Below, piece by piece: positions 1-12,530 of a DNA stretch of 64,000 nucleotides; position 1 is the first letter of the stretch; each line of letters begins with the position of its first letter. The stretch comes from Anisodus tanguticus (lineage: Eukaryota > Streptophyta > Magnoliopsida > Solanales > Solanaceae). Below the pieces are notes generated by a model. That model was not told where the DNA came from, did not search any database, and saw nothing but the letters and a program-made list of their open reading frames with translations. A program made the position numbers and the translations under genes. The stretch is taken from the NCBI GenBank assembly GCA_034509755.1, contig CM067551.1:18224501-18288500 (forward strand), given 5' to 3'.

Positions 1-969
1 GCTTTATTTTGAATCCGAAAATCAAATTAAAGGCTCTCCTTTCACTGCTATAAGTATGGCCCTTTGGGGGTCCGAAAAAGGAAGAGGGGAGAGGTCAATG
101 GGTATTGGGGTCATTTTGTTGGTGGTTTCCGGTCGGTTTTTGTTGGTTTTATTTCCGGTCGGTTTTTTTGTGATTCTGTTTTCTCGGTCGTATCTTGGTC
201 GGGTTCTCTCGGTCGGAGTTCTGAAAATAAAAAATCAAGAACAATCCGGGTAGGGTCTATTCCCGGGTCGGGTCATCCAGGTCTGTTTTCGGTCCGAATT
301 CGAAATGCCTTTCTTTGTTAGTTCCTAATTCTCATCCGAAATTCCCTTTGTGTTCTTCACGTTTTCCGGTCACTCCCGGGTCTGTTTTCATTTTTGGGTC
401 AATCGATTCGGGTCGGGTCTGTATCCGGGTCGGGTCAAATTAGAAAACCGGGCTGTGACGATAATCTTCCTGTACTATACTGCCTGAAGAAATTGCACAA
501 ATTTCCCTTCGAATGCAATGAGGACATCCGACCCGTATCTTGGCGGGGCGACACAGTACGGTATCAATTTGCAATCAGGTGTATGCAACCATGGCGTGTG
601 TTGCATTCCCTCTTGCTTTGTTCCAAAATAACAAATCTGAGCCTTTTAAATTATGGTTTTGATGTTGAGTCCATTCTCGGTTAGGGGCCGAGTTCAGAAT
701 CCAAAAGTCGGTAAACTCAATCTCCTCTCAATACTTGTTTGTTTATGGAGTTTCATGTTGTTTTTCTGTCAATTGATCATGTTGGTTAGGTTTTGTTTAT
801 ACTATTATGTTTGCTAATGCTTGAGCATGATTAGTATGTGTTAGTAGCCTAAGTGTGTACTTCGCTTATTAAATCAGGGATTAGGTTTATGTTTAGAGAA
901 ATATACTAGGCATATTGTTATACTTGGCTGGGTAGATTCCCTGTTTCGATATCTATTATGAGATAAATG

Positions 970-3900
970 TAGGAGTGGCCAGTGGGCCGGGCTCGGGTCT
1001 GGCGGTGTCGGGGTCGGGGCGGGATTGGAGAAGGGGCGGGGTCGGGTCTGGCGGATCGGAGCAAGTCCCGTCCCGATCCCGATCCCGTCGAGCTCGGGTC
1101 GGGGCGGGCTCGGGGCGGGCTCGGGCTCGGGTCGGGATACGACGGGTTTTTTTTTTTTTTTTTTTAAAAAAAAATAACATATGTATAAAAAAAACTCAAT
1201 AAACAAAACAAGATAGTGTAATAAAAACATCCCAAGGCTATTTTTGTGCCTCTTATATTATTTAATAGACATATGATTTTTTTGTAATACAAATACAATT
1301 GTCTAAAATCTAAATTGCAACTTTGTGGTGTTGTCCAAAAGTTACAAATTACATAATAAAATTATAATTAAAAAAAAAATTACATTCTCAAAAAAACCTG
1401 TTCTAATTGCTTGATGATTTCATGTGGTTCTTCGGTTGGAATTGGTATTTGTTGGTCAAATTGATCCACGTCGCTTCCACTACCTTCGGTTAAGATTTCG
1501 TTGTAGTTTTCATCATCTTCTTCGTTGATCTCCGGTTGACCGCACCTTCTCCGCTCCGCTCGTATCCAATCTCTGAATAATACTGCAATTTCCAAGTCGT
1601 CTCCGGCTAATGAGTGTCTCGTGGTCTCCTATTTGATATTTGCTCTGCAGAAAAAGCGCTTTCGAGACGCGCTTGACGACGCTTGAATGTTCAAAACATC
1701 TCGAGCCATCATTGAAAGTGTCGGAAAGGTCTTCTCATTCCCCTCCAAAGATTTCAAAAGTCTTCATGTCCATCTTCATTGATAACTTCTTGATACGGTA
1801 CGAACTCGCAAAACAAAAATATCCAACTCGCTAATTTGGTTAGTAGTAGAGGTACGACCGCACATTCTATTTACGAGGCTTTCAATACTAGCCGCAGAAA
1901 CGATGTCTTTTGTGAGGTTGCGTTGAAGATGAAGAAGATGGTATGGAAGCTGGTAAGTTACTAGCATTTTCTTGTTGATAAAATCTATATATATTTTTGC
2001 ATTGGTGTTCTACGCTAGACAATACTTCTTCTTTAGTTTGTTCAATAGGTGGTGGGTGATTTAGATTTTTGGGACTTGGAGGTGGTAGTACTTCTATACA
2101 ATCGTAAATAGTTTCAATTAGTGATTTAGTACCGTCTATTTTAATAGTAGGATTTAATACGAACCAATAATATAAATAGAGGGAATAGGAATAAAATATT
2201 TTTTTATTTTGAGAAACATTTTTTAATAGTCGCCTTATATAAATTTGGTTTTTCCATATATTCACTAAGTAATAAAAATATTAGAGTTATATAAAATAAC
2301 ATAGTTGAAATAGTAGGATAATATATACCGGAAAATTCTTTTGTTGCTTGAAAAAATTTCTCTAAAAATACAATAAGTTCGGAAATTTTTTCCCAATCAC
2401 TATCTAAAATCATATCAGCTGGCTTTTTATTATGAGAGTTAAAAAATAAAGTTATAGGTAATTTATACTTTATAGTCATAATCAACAAGTAGTTGCTCGT
2501 ATAAAGAATTCCACCTAGTGGATACTTCTTGTGGAATTTTTCTAAAAGGTAGTCCACAATCATGACAAATTTTTTTATATTCTTTTCTACGTTGTACTTT
2601 ATTACTTTTAAAAATAAAGTTTATAGCAAATTGTATTTTACTAAGAATGTCTTCAAAAAGTGATAGACCATCCTTTACAATTAAGTTATATATATGGCAC
2701 GCGCATTTTATATGAAAATGGTCTGGAAAAGACGGAGTTAAACTATTTTTTAAAATTGTAATTGCGTAATTGTTACTAGAAGCGTTATCTAATGTAATAG
2801 TCATAATTTTATCGGTAATTCCGTAATAATCGCACACTTGATAAATATTTTCTGCAATAAAAGTACCAGGTGTGCCTATCATCTATATATCTATACGCTA
2901 AAATACGTTTTTGCATAGACCATTTATAATCTATCCAATGACAAGTTACGTTAAATAATCATGGCCGTTAGTACTACGACCTATATCGACGTGATGGATA
3001 CTTTGCCATTAAAATGATATAATGAAAAACGTAAATATTGTTGATATTCATGCGCGAATTTAAATACATCTCTCTTAACGGTTGATCTAGAAAACCGTTA
3101 AAAGCGGGATTATATATATCTCTAATGTAATGAATAAAACCGGGAGATGAAGGAAATGAAAAAGGCAAACCCTCCACAAAGAACTAATTTTGATATTGCT
3201 TCCCTATCTCTATGTTTATTGTATTTAGAGCCTACAATTCCCCCGTCATAGGGTTAATTTGACCATGTACTTGGTCCGGACGATGTCGGTATGTGAACCT
3301 TGTCCCGATGGAGCGGGCGTTTGCGCACCCGGTTTTGAAGCCTGGTATTGGGCATACCTAGATGGATGAGCACTTACTATGTGTCTAATTAAACCCCCGT
3401 CCCACCGTGACCTTTTCCGGTTTAAATTTTAAAACATTTTTACAAATTTTACATATGGCTACTTGATTCTCTACGTCCCTATCAAAAAATGTCCATGCAT
3501 CTGATTTTAATGGTCGTTTTGCTGGACCTCGTCTCATACTAGGGGGAATAGGAGGTATTTCAGTTGAAGGTGCACTAGTGGGTGTGTTGTCATCAACATT
3601 AGTGGGTATATCATCTAGATCATCGTCTAAATTAAAGTCTTCTTGAGTTCCAGAAAATAGCTCCTGGTCTAAATCTAATGGTATTGTAGGAAAATGTTGA
3701 GTATCAACAAAATCATCCTGTGTAGGAATAAGATGACTAGAAGAAGTACCCTTGCCCTGGTTGCCCCTACTAGAAGAAGCACCCTTACCTTTACCCTTAA
3801 ACATACCTTTTAATCCTTCCATTTTAATTATGATAATAAATAAATAATTAAAGACAATAAAATTAAGTGATCTAAACTAAATAAACAGACAATAATAATT

Positions 3901-4553
3901 TAATGAAGGAACGAATGTATCAAAAAGCCGACGTAACGTCGACGTGTAATCGAGAGGTTGAAAATTGAAACTTTGCTCGATGGAAGATCCTCAAGCTAGT
4001 TGCCAACTTCACTACCAATTCCCAAATGAATAAATAAAATTGAATATTTAGCAAACAATGTAGAATTGTAGAGAGATATATTGAGAAATTAGAGAGATTG
4101 TAGGAAGATTTGTGAGAAAGATGAAGAGAAAATGAGTTATTTATAGTTGAAAAATTGGGTTAAAGTGTAAATATAATAACTTATGGGTTAAAAATAAATA
4201 TTAAGGGGTAGGGGGTTGGGGGAGGGGGGGGCTAAAATGGCCGTTGGCCAACGGCCATAATCTAAAATGGTCGTTGGTGCAACGGCCATTTTTGCAAAGG
4301 GGGGTCGGGGTCGGGGTCGGGGGGGCTCGGGGTCGGGGGCTCGGGCGGGCTCGGGGCGGGCTCGGGTCTCGCGGGCACAGGGCGGGCTCGGGTCTCGCGG
4401 GACGAGACCTCGTCCCGTCCCGAGTTCGAGTCCCGCCCCCGTAAATTTTTTTTTTTTTTTTTTTGGCGGGGTCGGGGCGGGACCGGGGCGGGCTCGGGCT
4501 CGGGACTCGGCTCGGGTCGGGGTCGGGCTGTCCCGGCCCACTGGCCAGCCCTA
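970..4553 (-). mobile_element. Complete hAT transposon, copy 1 (3584 bp)
   Basis: The element begins TAGGAGTGGCCAGTGGGCC and its far end, read on the other strand, begins TAGGGCTGGCCAGTGGGCC, so the terminal inverted repeats match except for two positions. It is bordered by a perfect 8-bp duplication GATAAATG at 962-969 and 4554-4561, the length typical of hAT elements. About 170 bp at the left and 250 bp at the right are dense in CGGGTCGGG-type subterminal motifs, with long A or T runs separating them from the body. The body carries a broken transposase on the minus strand. A sister copy in the other orientation is at 58529-62028. Confidence 0.93.
1380..3822 (-). pseudogene. hAT transposase, broken (copy 1)
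   Basis: On the minus strand a start at 3822 opens with a low-complexity Gly/Lys/Ser-rich N-terminus, an acidic stretch, then a BED-type zinc finger with SDAWTFF and CKICKNVL (about residues 107-131). A one-base loss in a G run near 3397 ends this frame; the finger continues in another frame with LIRH and SAHP. Further on are a first catalytic-type block near 2960-3010 with ITSDIGRS, a second with LDNASSNN near 2790, CACHIYNLIV near 2695 and STRWNSLYEQLL near 2505, all hAT RNase H-fold signatures. A hAT C-terminal dimerisation region lies at about 1500-1720, followed by an acidic tail. Several frameshifts and stops make it non-functional. hAT transposases of this type usually have about 650-750 residues, matching the spread of homology here. 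Confidence 0.85.
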
Positions 4554-6231
4554 GATAAATGTGTCATTTGTGGCTGTTGTTTCTACCTGTTACTTGCTTA
4601 GTTGTTGCTCCCTGACGCCCTCATATTCTATGTCCTTCTGTTAAAAGAACATACTACTGCACTCGATAAGTATATCTCGAAATGAACAAATGCTACATTT
4701 GACAAAATGGTTGTTTCATTTTTCTAACGGGCTGCTGCATCTCTTTTTTGAAAAAAAAAACAAATGATATACTTGGGTTTCTGCTATGTTTTCAAGCCCA
4801 CTACTTCTGTGTTTTTGAGCCCCACTGTTGTTGTATTTTTAAACCCAATTGCAGTTGGTTTCTAGGCTAAAAGCTTGTTGTTTTAATACTGCTTCGGACA
4901 GCTGCAATATTTCTGAAATTTTACTGATTTGAATGATACTACATTTGGGGCCGATGAGAATAATTAATTTGAGGTCATGCTCCTTCCGGAAAGGTTGTCC
5001 CTCGGTTTGCTTTCTTCGGTAAAAGGGCGATGATGAGACTTATAAAAAATCACATGCGAGAAATCATCATGCGTTGGCGAGGTGACTAGATCGACTGACA
5101 ATGTCTCTAATTCGCAGCCAAGACATGAATGGAATTTCTTTGCTTAAAAAAACATAAGTCTGAGCTCTTCGTAATTAAAATTTCTATTGTTTTATACGGA
5201 TCGGAAGGTTTTACTCGCATTCATTTATTTCTGTCTTTTCATTTTTACACTTTGCGAGGAACATTCAAGCGATATGGGATAGCAAAGCAGGATTCTACAG
5301 AGATGAAAGAGAACAAGATTGTCGGACTCGCTTTAACCATTTTCGCTCAAACTTATTTTAATTCCGCCTTCTTTCTTTTGTATTGTAATTTAATTACTCT
5401 GCTTGTATGATTGTTTGAATATCTAGAAGCATTAGGCCTAGAACTGATAAACTAGAAAGGGCGGTTTAAAATTGAAATCCCGGCGCTAATTTATTTATTT
5501 TAGGCTCGGTTAGTTTTAAAATCTGAAACCCGATGCTAGTTCATTTTAGGTTCGTCTTGCCTGTTTAAACTTTCAAAATAATTTGATCGCCTTTTACTCG
5601 CATTATTAATCATATAATAAGGTTTCATTTTTTATCTGATTTGCAATACAAAATGTCTTCCAAAAATCACCTCCTTTTCATTGCAAATAATTGCTTTTCT
5701 CATCATTATCAATTGCCAAAATAGGTGTTTTGTAAATAATGCAATACAAATGCATGTTTTATATTAAAATCATTTTCCATGTATTTTTGTAAACAACTTT
5801 CATACAAATGCATACTTTCATTCAAAATTAACTTTACACGTATTTTTTTAACAAGTCTTACAAATCTTTTATGTTGTCAAAATGCATCTTTTTATTAAAT
5901 ACTTGTAACATCTTTTCTACTTAACATTTTTTAAACATGCATTTTCTTAGCGTAATAATTAACCTGAGTTTGACTAGATAACCGCAAGTTAGCGGATTTT
6001 AAAGGGTTCTTAACCCCTTCCCTTTAGGATAAAAGAGAATTCTTACCTAGAATCTCATAATTTCGTAGACCAGTAATCGGAGTTCACATTGCAACATTTA
6101 GTTAATATTTAGGTGTCCTAATTCACTGTAGAATAATAAGGTGGCGACTCCTCAACAGCCTCAACAAGCATAATCAATCCAGAGGGAAACACCCATTACG
6201 TCACGAATCGCGATAAAAAATAGGTGCAACA

Positions 6232-7054
6232 GTCTATTTTTATCTCAGAGGAAGTATGGTGCAGAGATTATTGAGAGAGTTGGTATATCATCTTGTAAGT
6301 CTACTTTCACTCCGGTTGATACCAAACCGAAGCTAAGTACTACGTCAGGCACACCATACGAGAATCCACCCATTATCGAAGTCTTGCAGGGCCACTTCAG
6401 TATCTTACTCTCACGAGACCTGATATTACTTATGTAGTTCAGTATGTGTGTTTATTCATGCATGACCCACGGATTGAGCACATGCATGCGCTCAAACGCA
6501 TTATATGGTACATCCAGGGCACACTTGATTATGGATTGCATTTATGTACTTCTTCCGTCTCTACTCTTGTGTCATATACAGATGCCGATTGGGGTGGTTG
6601 TCCTGATACCAGACGCTCGACATCTGGTTATTGTATGTTTCTTGGGGATAACATGGTCTCGTGGTCTGCAAAATGTCAGGCTACTTTATCGAGATCCAGT
6701 GCAGAGGCTGAGTATCGAGGCGTGGCTAATGTGGTATCTGAATCATGTTGGCTGCGTAATCTTTTGTTAGAATTACACTTTCCTATTCAGAAAGCTACCT
6801 TGGTCTATTGTGATAATGTTAGTGCAGTCTATCTTTCTGGAAATCCGGTCCAACATCAACGCACTAAACATATCGAGATGGATATTCACTTTGTTCGCGA
6901 AAAGGTAGCTCGTGGACAAGTACGCGTTTTACATGTGCCCTCCAGATACCAAATTGCTGACATCTTTACGAAGGGTCTTCCCTCAGTTTTATTTGAAGAT
7001 TTTAGGGACAGTCTCAGCGTACGACAACCGCCCGCTATGACTGCGGGGGTGTGA
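6232..7054 (+). pseudogene. Copia pol fragment: RT C-terminus and RNase H
   Basis: Reading from 6234 gives LFLSQRKYGAEIIE and TPVDTKPKLS, the connection region behind the copia reverse-transcriptase core. One frameshift near 6366 moves the frame; from about 6368 it stays open for 229 codons to the stop at 7054. It contains LTRPDITY, then the RNase H domain with DADWGG, SAEAEYRG and the VYCDN box, and ends with the KHIEMDIHFVREKV and DIFTKGL signatures of copia pol C-termini. The 5' portion is cut off by the gypsy-like LTR ending at 6231. The matching 3' LTR follows directly. The RNase H acidic residues are all present, so this segment is well preserved for a dead element. Confidence 0.9.
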
Positions 7055-7258
7055 TAGAATATATCACGGTACCGTGCTCAAATAGGATTAGGATTGTAAT
7101 TAAACTAGTGTCTAAACTTACCATAGTTGTAGGATTCTTGTACAAGTATTATTAGAATTTAGAAGTATAGTATGAATAGAATTTTCCATATTTGGAGATT
7201 GTAACTTGTATATATGCATCATTCATTAATAAAAATAATAAAGGAATTATTTCTTTCA
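7052..7258 (+). repeat. Copia 3' LTR (fragment element A)
   Basis: A purine-rich tract ending CTGCGGGGGTG precedes TGATAGAATATAT, and the repeat ends TTTCTTTCA. The 207-bp length and ends match the LTRs of the complete copia element at 24994-30620, though the interior has diverged. No partner LTR is in the window. Confidence 0.75.
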
Positions 7259-9032
7259 CTCAAATAGAAGAATAAACAAAGAAGGCTTTCGCTTAAGATA
7301 ATAATAAAAATACATCATGAATTCTAGTATGTTTTCTTGATTAAAATACTGTTAATTTAAGTTCTTGTGAAAATCATATAGTTTCATGATCCTAAAATCA
7401 TGTTTAGAATTTGTATTATATTGTTTATAAACACAATTTAGAACATGTTAAAATCCTTACAACTGATACATAATATCTTCCACCAATACAATTATATAAT
7501 TTTATTCATCACATCTTAGATATATGGGAAGAAATTATTTGTAGTCTACGGTATTGTTTATAGTAAAGGGTAATTTCCAAAGGAACATTCACACCACTTT
7601 TGAAAATAGCAACAAGAAATAAATAGCAATCTAAAAACGAACATTTGCATAAATTAACACTTAATTTTAACGACATCCTTATAAAGAATATCAGTTTTCA
7701 TTAGAGTACCTTAAGCTCAAATACTTTAACAAAATTATGCTACATCTAGAGTTCAATTAATTTCGGGTCCAGATCCAGACATCATGTGGACAGCCTTCTA
7801 GTTCTTGGTGGATACAGCGCAGATACCAAGCCCACCAAACCGAACCTAGTTTTCAAACAAGTGATGGTTGAATATTATATATTATCTTTGTTATATAGTA
7901 TGTCTTTCAAAGTTTCTGCTCACGGCTTAAAAAGGATATATAATAGGTGTTTGAGGGAGAAACATTTTATCTCTCCCTAAATATCTCACTTAATTTGAAT
8001 ATTAAGGATGGATAGATTAGAAAAAAGGTAACAAAAGACGTCTTCATTTCAAAATATCATATCAAATGCTTTGAAACAAGATTTAATTTGCCAAAATTAC
8101 TAATATTTTGAACGGGGAAGAATATTAAATTGCAGAGTCTCCTTAACCTCTACAGTTCATAATCTAGAAGCCCAAAGCCCAGAAGGCACGGTCCAGGTAT
8201 TTGGGTTGTGAGTGGCAGATAGGCAGATAGTTTGGAACTTTTAAACTAAAATTATGAGTAAGACCTCTCATGTTTTAATAAGTAAATAAAAGAGGAGAGA
8301 AGTAAGAATTGGGCTAGCTACAACATTTTGTTTGTGGAAGAAACTTCTTAACATTAAAGTAGTGATCCAATATTTAAGTCTATATCAGTCAAATTATATT
8401 TATAGTTATATTGACTTTTTCTTTAAGGTTCAAATTGAAGTATATTTATAGTTATATTAACGTTTTCTTCAAGGTTCAAATTGAAGTATATATAATTGAT
8501 TTTAAAATTTTGGATGACTGTAAGCCTCTTATTCAGCCAGAACAATTTGATGATAGCACTATCGCCAGCCACTCCTGTAATGATGCATAATATTTATACA
8601 TAAATATATTTTTGTTTACCAAAAAAAAAAAAAAAAAGAAAGAGGCAAGTCAAAAGTCTTGAATGAGGCAACTACCTTTAAACGACTTTCGTAATTTGAC
8701 AACTTGCATTAATGTCAAAATTATCAATGATTGCCTCAGGGGAAATAATTGGCAGATATTTAACAAGATAATCCCAATATCTAATGATGTTAATTAAGTG
8801 TGATTAACTTGTCTGATAACACTAATGATTTCCTACAGACTAATACTGTTTGCAGGTCGACTGCTAGTGTTTAAGTACTACAATTATTAGTTGCTCTTCC
8901 TTTTTGGTTTAGTTTATGTGCTAGGCACGGACCAAATTTAATTTTAATAACAAACATATACTTAGAAAGTTAACATAATTTTAACGTCCTAGTTGTAGGA
9001 ACCCATTTGACAGTTAATTTTCCATTATTTTT
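7259..9032. other. AT-rich intergenic stretch without genes
   Basis: No coding region or structural RNA is supported here. The only clear structure is the 46-bp tandem duplication at 8395-8486 and an A-run of about 17 near 8620. Short open frames, such as the one at 7786-7980, have no recognisable motif. Confidence 0.7.
8395..8486 (+). repeat. 46-bp direct tandem duplication
   Basis: Two adjoining 46-bp units at 8395-8440 and 8441-8486 each start TATATTTATAGTTATATT and end AAGGTTCAAATTGAAG. They differ at three or four positions, so the duplication is not brand new. The function is unknown and it is most likely a replication slip. Confidence 0.9.
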
Positions 9033-9195
9033 TGTAGAATAGTGTAATTCTCATTCGTTGAAGACTTCTCATTAATGCAATATCTATAGGTGTTTACAAT
9101 TTACAAATCTAATTGGAGAAGGATCTCTCCTTTACATAATTACACTAGAATAATAATTACATAATATATTGAGAATATTAATATATTCTATATTA
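9033..9195 (-). repeat. 3' LTR of copia element B
   Basis: Reading the plus strand it runs from TGTAGAATAG to ATATTCTATATTA and aligns along its length with the partner at 13794-13956. On the coding strand it starts TAATATAG, a mutated TG end, behind the purine tract CTGAGGGGGTG at about 9196-9206. Confidence 0.85.
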
Positions 9196-10740
9196 CACCC
9201 CCTCAGTCGGAGCGGGAGGAGGCCAGACGCTGAGACTGGATCTGAAGTCAAGGAACAGCTGTCGAGGAAGTCCCTTAGTAAATATATTTGTGTCCTGATA
9301 GGAAGAAGGAACATGTAACACCCGAACATGGCCCATGGCAACCTTCTCACGAACAAAATGAATATTCATCTCAATATGTTTGGTTGCTGATGCTGAACCG
9401 GGTTATGAGACAAGTAAACGACAGTATGTTATCACAGTAGACAAGAGATGTCTTATGTAAGGGACAATGAAGTTCTAGAAGGAGGTTTCTGAGCCAATAA
9501 ATTTCGGCAACAATGTTCGCAATGCCTCTATATTCTGTTTCTGCACTGGAACGGGAAAGTGTGGCTTGCCGTTTTACAGACCGTGAGATGAGGTTATCAC
9601 AAAAAAATACACAATAGTCGGAAGTAGATCGACTTGTGTCTGGACAGCCGCCCCAATTGGCGTCCGTATAAGATATCAGCCTGGTCTGTGCAGATGGATA
9701 AAGATATAATCTGTAGTTAAGTGTACCCTTGACGTACCTAATGATACGTTTAATAGCGGTAAAATGAGGCTCCCTAGGAGCATGCATGAACAAACACACC
9801 TGCTGAACGACATAGTCAATATCGGGCCTAGTGAAGGTAAGATACTGAAGTGCACCAGCTAGACTCCTATAAAGAGAAGGATCAAGCACTGGATCCCCGT
9901 CATCGGCGCTAAGCTTCGACTTTGAGTCGACTGGAATGGGCATGATCTTGTTGTTTGCCATTTTAGCCTTGTAAACAATCTCTTTGGCATACTTATGCTG
10001 ACACAAAAACATTGCATTCTTGGATCTAGTCACGGAAGTCCCCAAGAAATAACTCAACTTACCCAAGTCTATCATGGCCAATTCAGATTTGAGCATGGTG
10101 ATAATCTCATTTTTCAGCACATCTGAGGAGGCAGTCAAGACAATATCATCCACATAGAGCAGTAGGTATGCAGTATCATTACCTCGATGAAAAATAAAAA
10201 GTGAGTTATCACATTTGCTACACATGAACTCAATTTGCAAGATGTAAGTGACAAAGTGGTCATATCAAGCCCTGAGGCTTGTTTCAAGCCATAAAGTGAC
10301 TTTCGAAGCCGACAGACATACGGCGGAGCCGAAGGATACACAAAGCTAGGTGGTTGATGCATGTATACGATTTCTTTTAAATCCCCATGCAATAACACAT
10401 TTTTCACATCAAGTTGATGAATCGGCCAATTCTTTCCCATAGCAATGCTCAAAACAGTCCGGATGGTAGCTGGTTTAACCACTGGATTGAAGGTCTCCCC
10501 ACAATCAATTCTCTCTTGTTGCCCCGTGCCATTTACCACAAGTCTCGCCTTATAGCGTTCAAGCTCACCATTGTCCCTGATTTATGATGATATAGCCACA
10601 TATAACAAATCACATTGACCCTCTCTGGTTTTGGGTCAAGATCTCAAGTGTGCTATGTAGTTAGCGCATCAAACTCCTCACACATGGCCGCATTCCAATT
10701 AGGATCAAAGTTGGCTAATTTTGGATTCTTGGTTATAGGT
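9196..10740 (-). pseudogene. Copia reverse transcriptase and RNase H (element B)
   Basis: On the minus strand the RT domain begins near 10735 with NWNAAMCEEFDAL and continues through GETFNPVVKPATIRTVLS, HQLDVKNVLLHGDL and KSLYGLKQA. A frame change near 10240 leads into the catalytic box YVDDIVLT. The frame is then open for 289 codons through LGKLSYFLG, SLYRSLAGALQYLTFTRPDI and the RNase H DANWGG, SAETEYRG and VYCDN. The usual ADWGG is ANWGG here, but the acidic residue is kept. The last RNase H residues are in a shifted frame towards 9200. RT catalytic aspartates are present, yet stops and shifts elsewhere make the polyprotein dead. Confidence 0.9.
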
Positions 10741-11155
10741 GAGTGGATAGGTTAAAGTGGACTTTCGATTTGAAAATCCCTTATTGGGCACGGACTTCAT
10801 ATGGTGCGTTGGAATGGGGACTGAATGGGTGTTTTATGGCGGGTGAAGACTCGGGCAGTGGAGCGGGGATAGGATGGCGAAGATGGGATGGCGAGGCTCA
10901 GGCAGTGGGTTTGTGAGGAGATGATGGGACTTGCAGGCAAGGGGTTGGTCGACGGGGGCTGGGGGTCGGTGATGGTATCGGGTGGCAGTGAGGCAGTGGG
11001 GTTGTCACGGGATCAGTGGGTAGGCCGGAGGAGATTATGAGGGGTAGTGTGGCAATGGGGTTGTCACGGGTGACAGTGGAAGATGATGTGAGCAGTGGGT
11101 GCCGGGGAAGATGACGGGGGTAGTGGGTTTTGAGTCAAACTACTAGCTACATGAA
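10741..11155 (-). pseudogene. Pro/Ala-rich linker between integrase and RT (element B)
   Basis: On the plus strand this segment is strongly G-rich with repeated GGCAGTGGG and GATGGG words, so the coding strand is C-rich and would encode a proline-, serine- and histidine-rich spacer. The equivalent spacer in element D at 52240-52700 has the same bias. It is degenerate, with no long frame. Confidence 0.6.
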
Positions 11156-12530
11156 TCATATTATTAAACATGGGGAAGTGTCCGAATCGTCAATAAAGCC
11201 ATAGTCAGTGGCTTGAAATTTTCGGACGTTTGCAAAAGGGAAAATGTGCTCCTCAAATGTAACATGGCGAGAGACTAAGACTTTATTTGTGGACAAATCA
11301 TAGCAGATGTAACCCCTATGGTTTAACGGGAAACCCAAGAAGATGTAAGGAGTAGTCATAGGTGCTAATTTGTGAAGAGCCATGGAGGCGAGATTCGGGT
11401 AGCATAAACATTCAAAGATTCAGAGGTGACCATAGGAAGGGACCCGACAAAATAGAATTTCGGTGGGAGTTTTAATTTTGAAGGGTACATATAGGTAATA
11501 TATTAAGAAGGTATGCTACCATTTGTAACACGCAGACCCAAAAGGGAGAGTGGAGATAAGCATGAAATAGCCCTGGTACAAATCATATTATTGATGGTGC
11601 GAAGAATTCTTTTGGCTTTACCATTTTGAGGTGAGGTACGGGGGCAGGAGAATCGAAACACCATGACATTGTCTGTACAAAATTTATGAAAGGGTTAATT
11701 GTTAAACTCACGGCTATTGTCACATTGAAACGATTTAATGTTCTTTTCAAATTGTGTTTTAACGTAAGATCAAAATTCAAGAAAGGTGGAGTAGACTTGA
11801 GATTTATATTTGAGCAGATAGAACCAAAGAAAATGAGAGAAGTCATCTAATAATACCAAACAATATTTATGAACCAGTTTGCTAGTAATAGGAGATGTCC
11901 ATAAATCTGCATTAATGATATCAAATGGAGAGAAAGTAATACTCAAAGATTACTTAAAAGGAAGTCTAACATGTTTTCCTAGTGGAAAAGAATAGCAGTT
12001 GTAGGTAAATTTTCCTTTATTACATTGAATCAAATTGTGACTTCTAAGAAAGTTAAAAAATTGTACTCATGGGTGCCCAAGTCGACTGTGCCGGGTTGAA
12101 TGAGAGATTGCAGCTAGAGATGTATGTAGATTAACACTTGCAGCGGAATTGGAAGAGAAATGATATAGGTCCCCTACACTATTGTATCTTGTAAGAGTTT
12201 TCCCCGTACATATGTCTTCATATAAAAACCAAAAGGGTCAAACTCAATAGATACGAAACTGTCACTAGAAAATTTCCTAATAGAGATTAAGTTTTTTAAT
12301 AATGTTAGGAGCATATAGGACGTTTTAAGGGAAAATGGAGGGTGAAGTGGTGGAGTTTGAGTGGTGCCACAGCCTTGAATTGGAATGTGATTGCCATTTC
12401 CGACCAAAATAAATTGAGGATTGTTCAAATTAAATAGTTGAGGAAGATTATCGGAGTTACGAGTGAGGTGGGATGTGGCGCCCGTATCTATATACCAGGC
12501 ATCATCGCGGCTGCTGTAAAGTCATGGTGC
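11156..12530 (-). pseudogene. Copia protease, GAG-pre-integrase and integrase remnants (element B)
   Basis: Near 12500 the minus strand reads WYIDTGATSHLT, the retropepsin active site of copia elements (Asp-Thr-Gly). It runs into FILVGNGNHIPI, and then the pre-integrase region continues to about 12170 in frame. The integrase core at 11580-12170 is broken into short frames. Its C-terminal part is clear at 11156-11383 with APMTTPYIFLGFPLNHRGY and STNKVLVSRHVTF. Several frameshifts and stops occur. Confidence 0.85.

Larger units (their letters stand above)
1..6231 (+). mobile_element. Probable gypsy (Tat/Ogre-like) LTR, split by a hAT element
   Basis: Non-coding sequence at 1-969 and 4554-6231 reads as one block once the hAT element at 970-4553 is removed. 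It is rich in CGGGTCGGGTC-like motifs near the left edge and AT-rich further on. The segment with GGTGGCGACTCC near 6140 and the end GGTGCAACA at 6223-6231 resemble the 3' part of the long LTRs of solanaceous Tat/Ogre gypsy elements. Immediately after 6231 an open copia reverse-transcriptase frame starts mid-protein, which marks a sharp insertion boundary. The left LTR end, a target-site duplication and any internal gypsy domain lie outside the window, so this could be a solo LTR or the 3' LTR of a full element. No gene is supported inside it. The lineage name is inference from sequence feel; the boundary at 6231 is seen. Confidence 0.45.

Noticed and set aside
874..1230. Open frames with Arg/Pro/Glu repeats on both strands at the left end of hAT copy 1
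   Set aside because: They arise from CGGGTCGGG subterminal repeats, which are open in several frames at once; the same happens at 4188-4567, 58488-58747 and 61688-62150.
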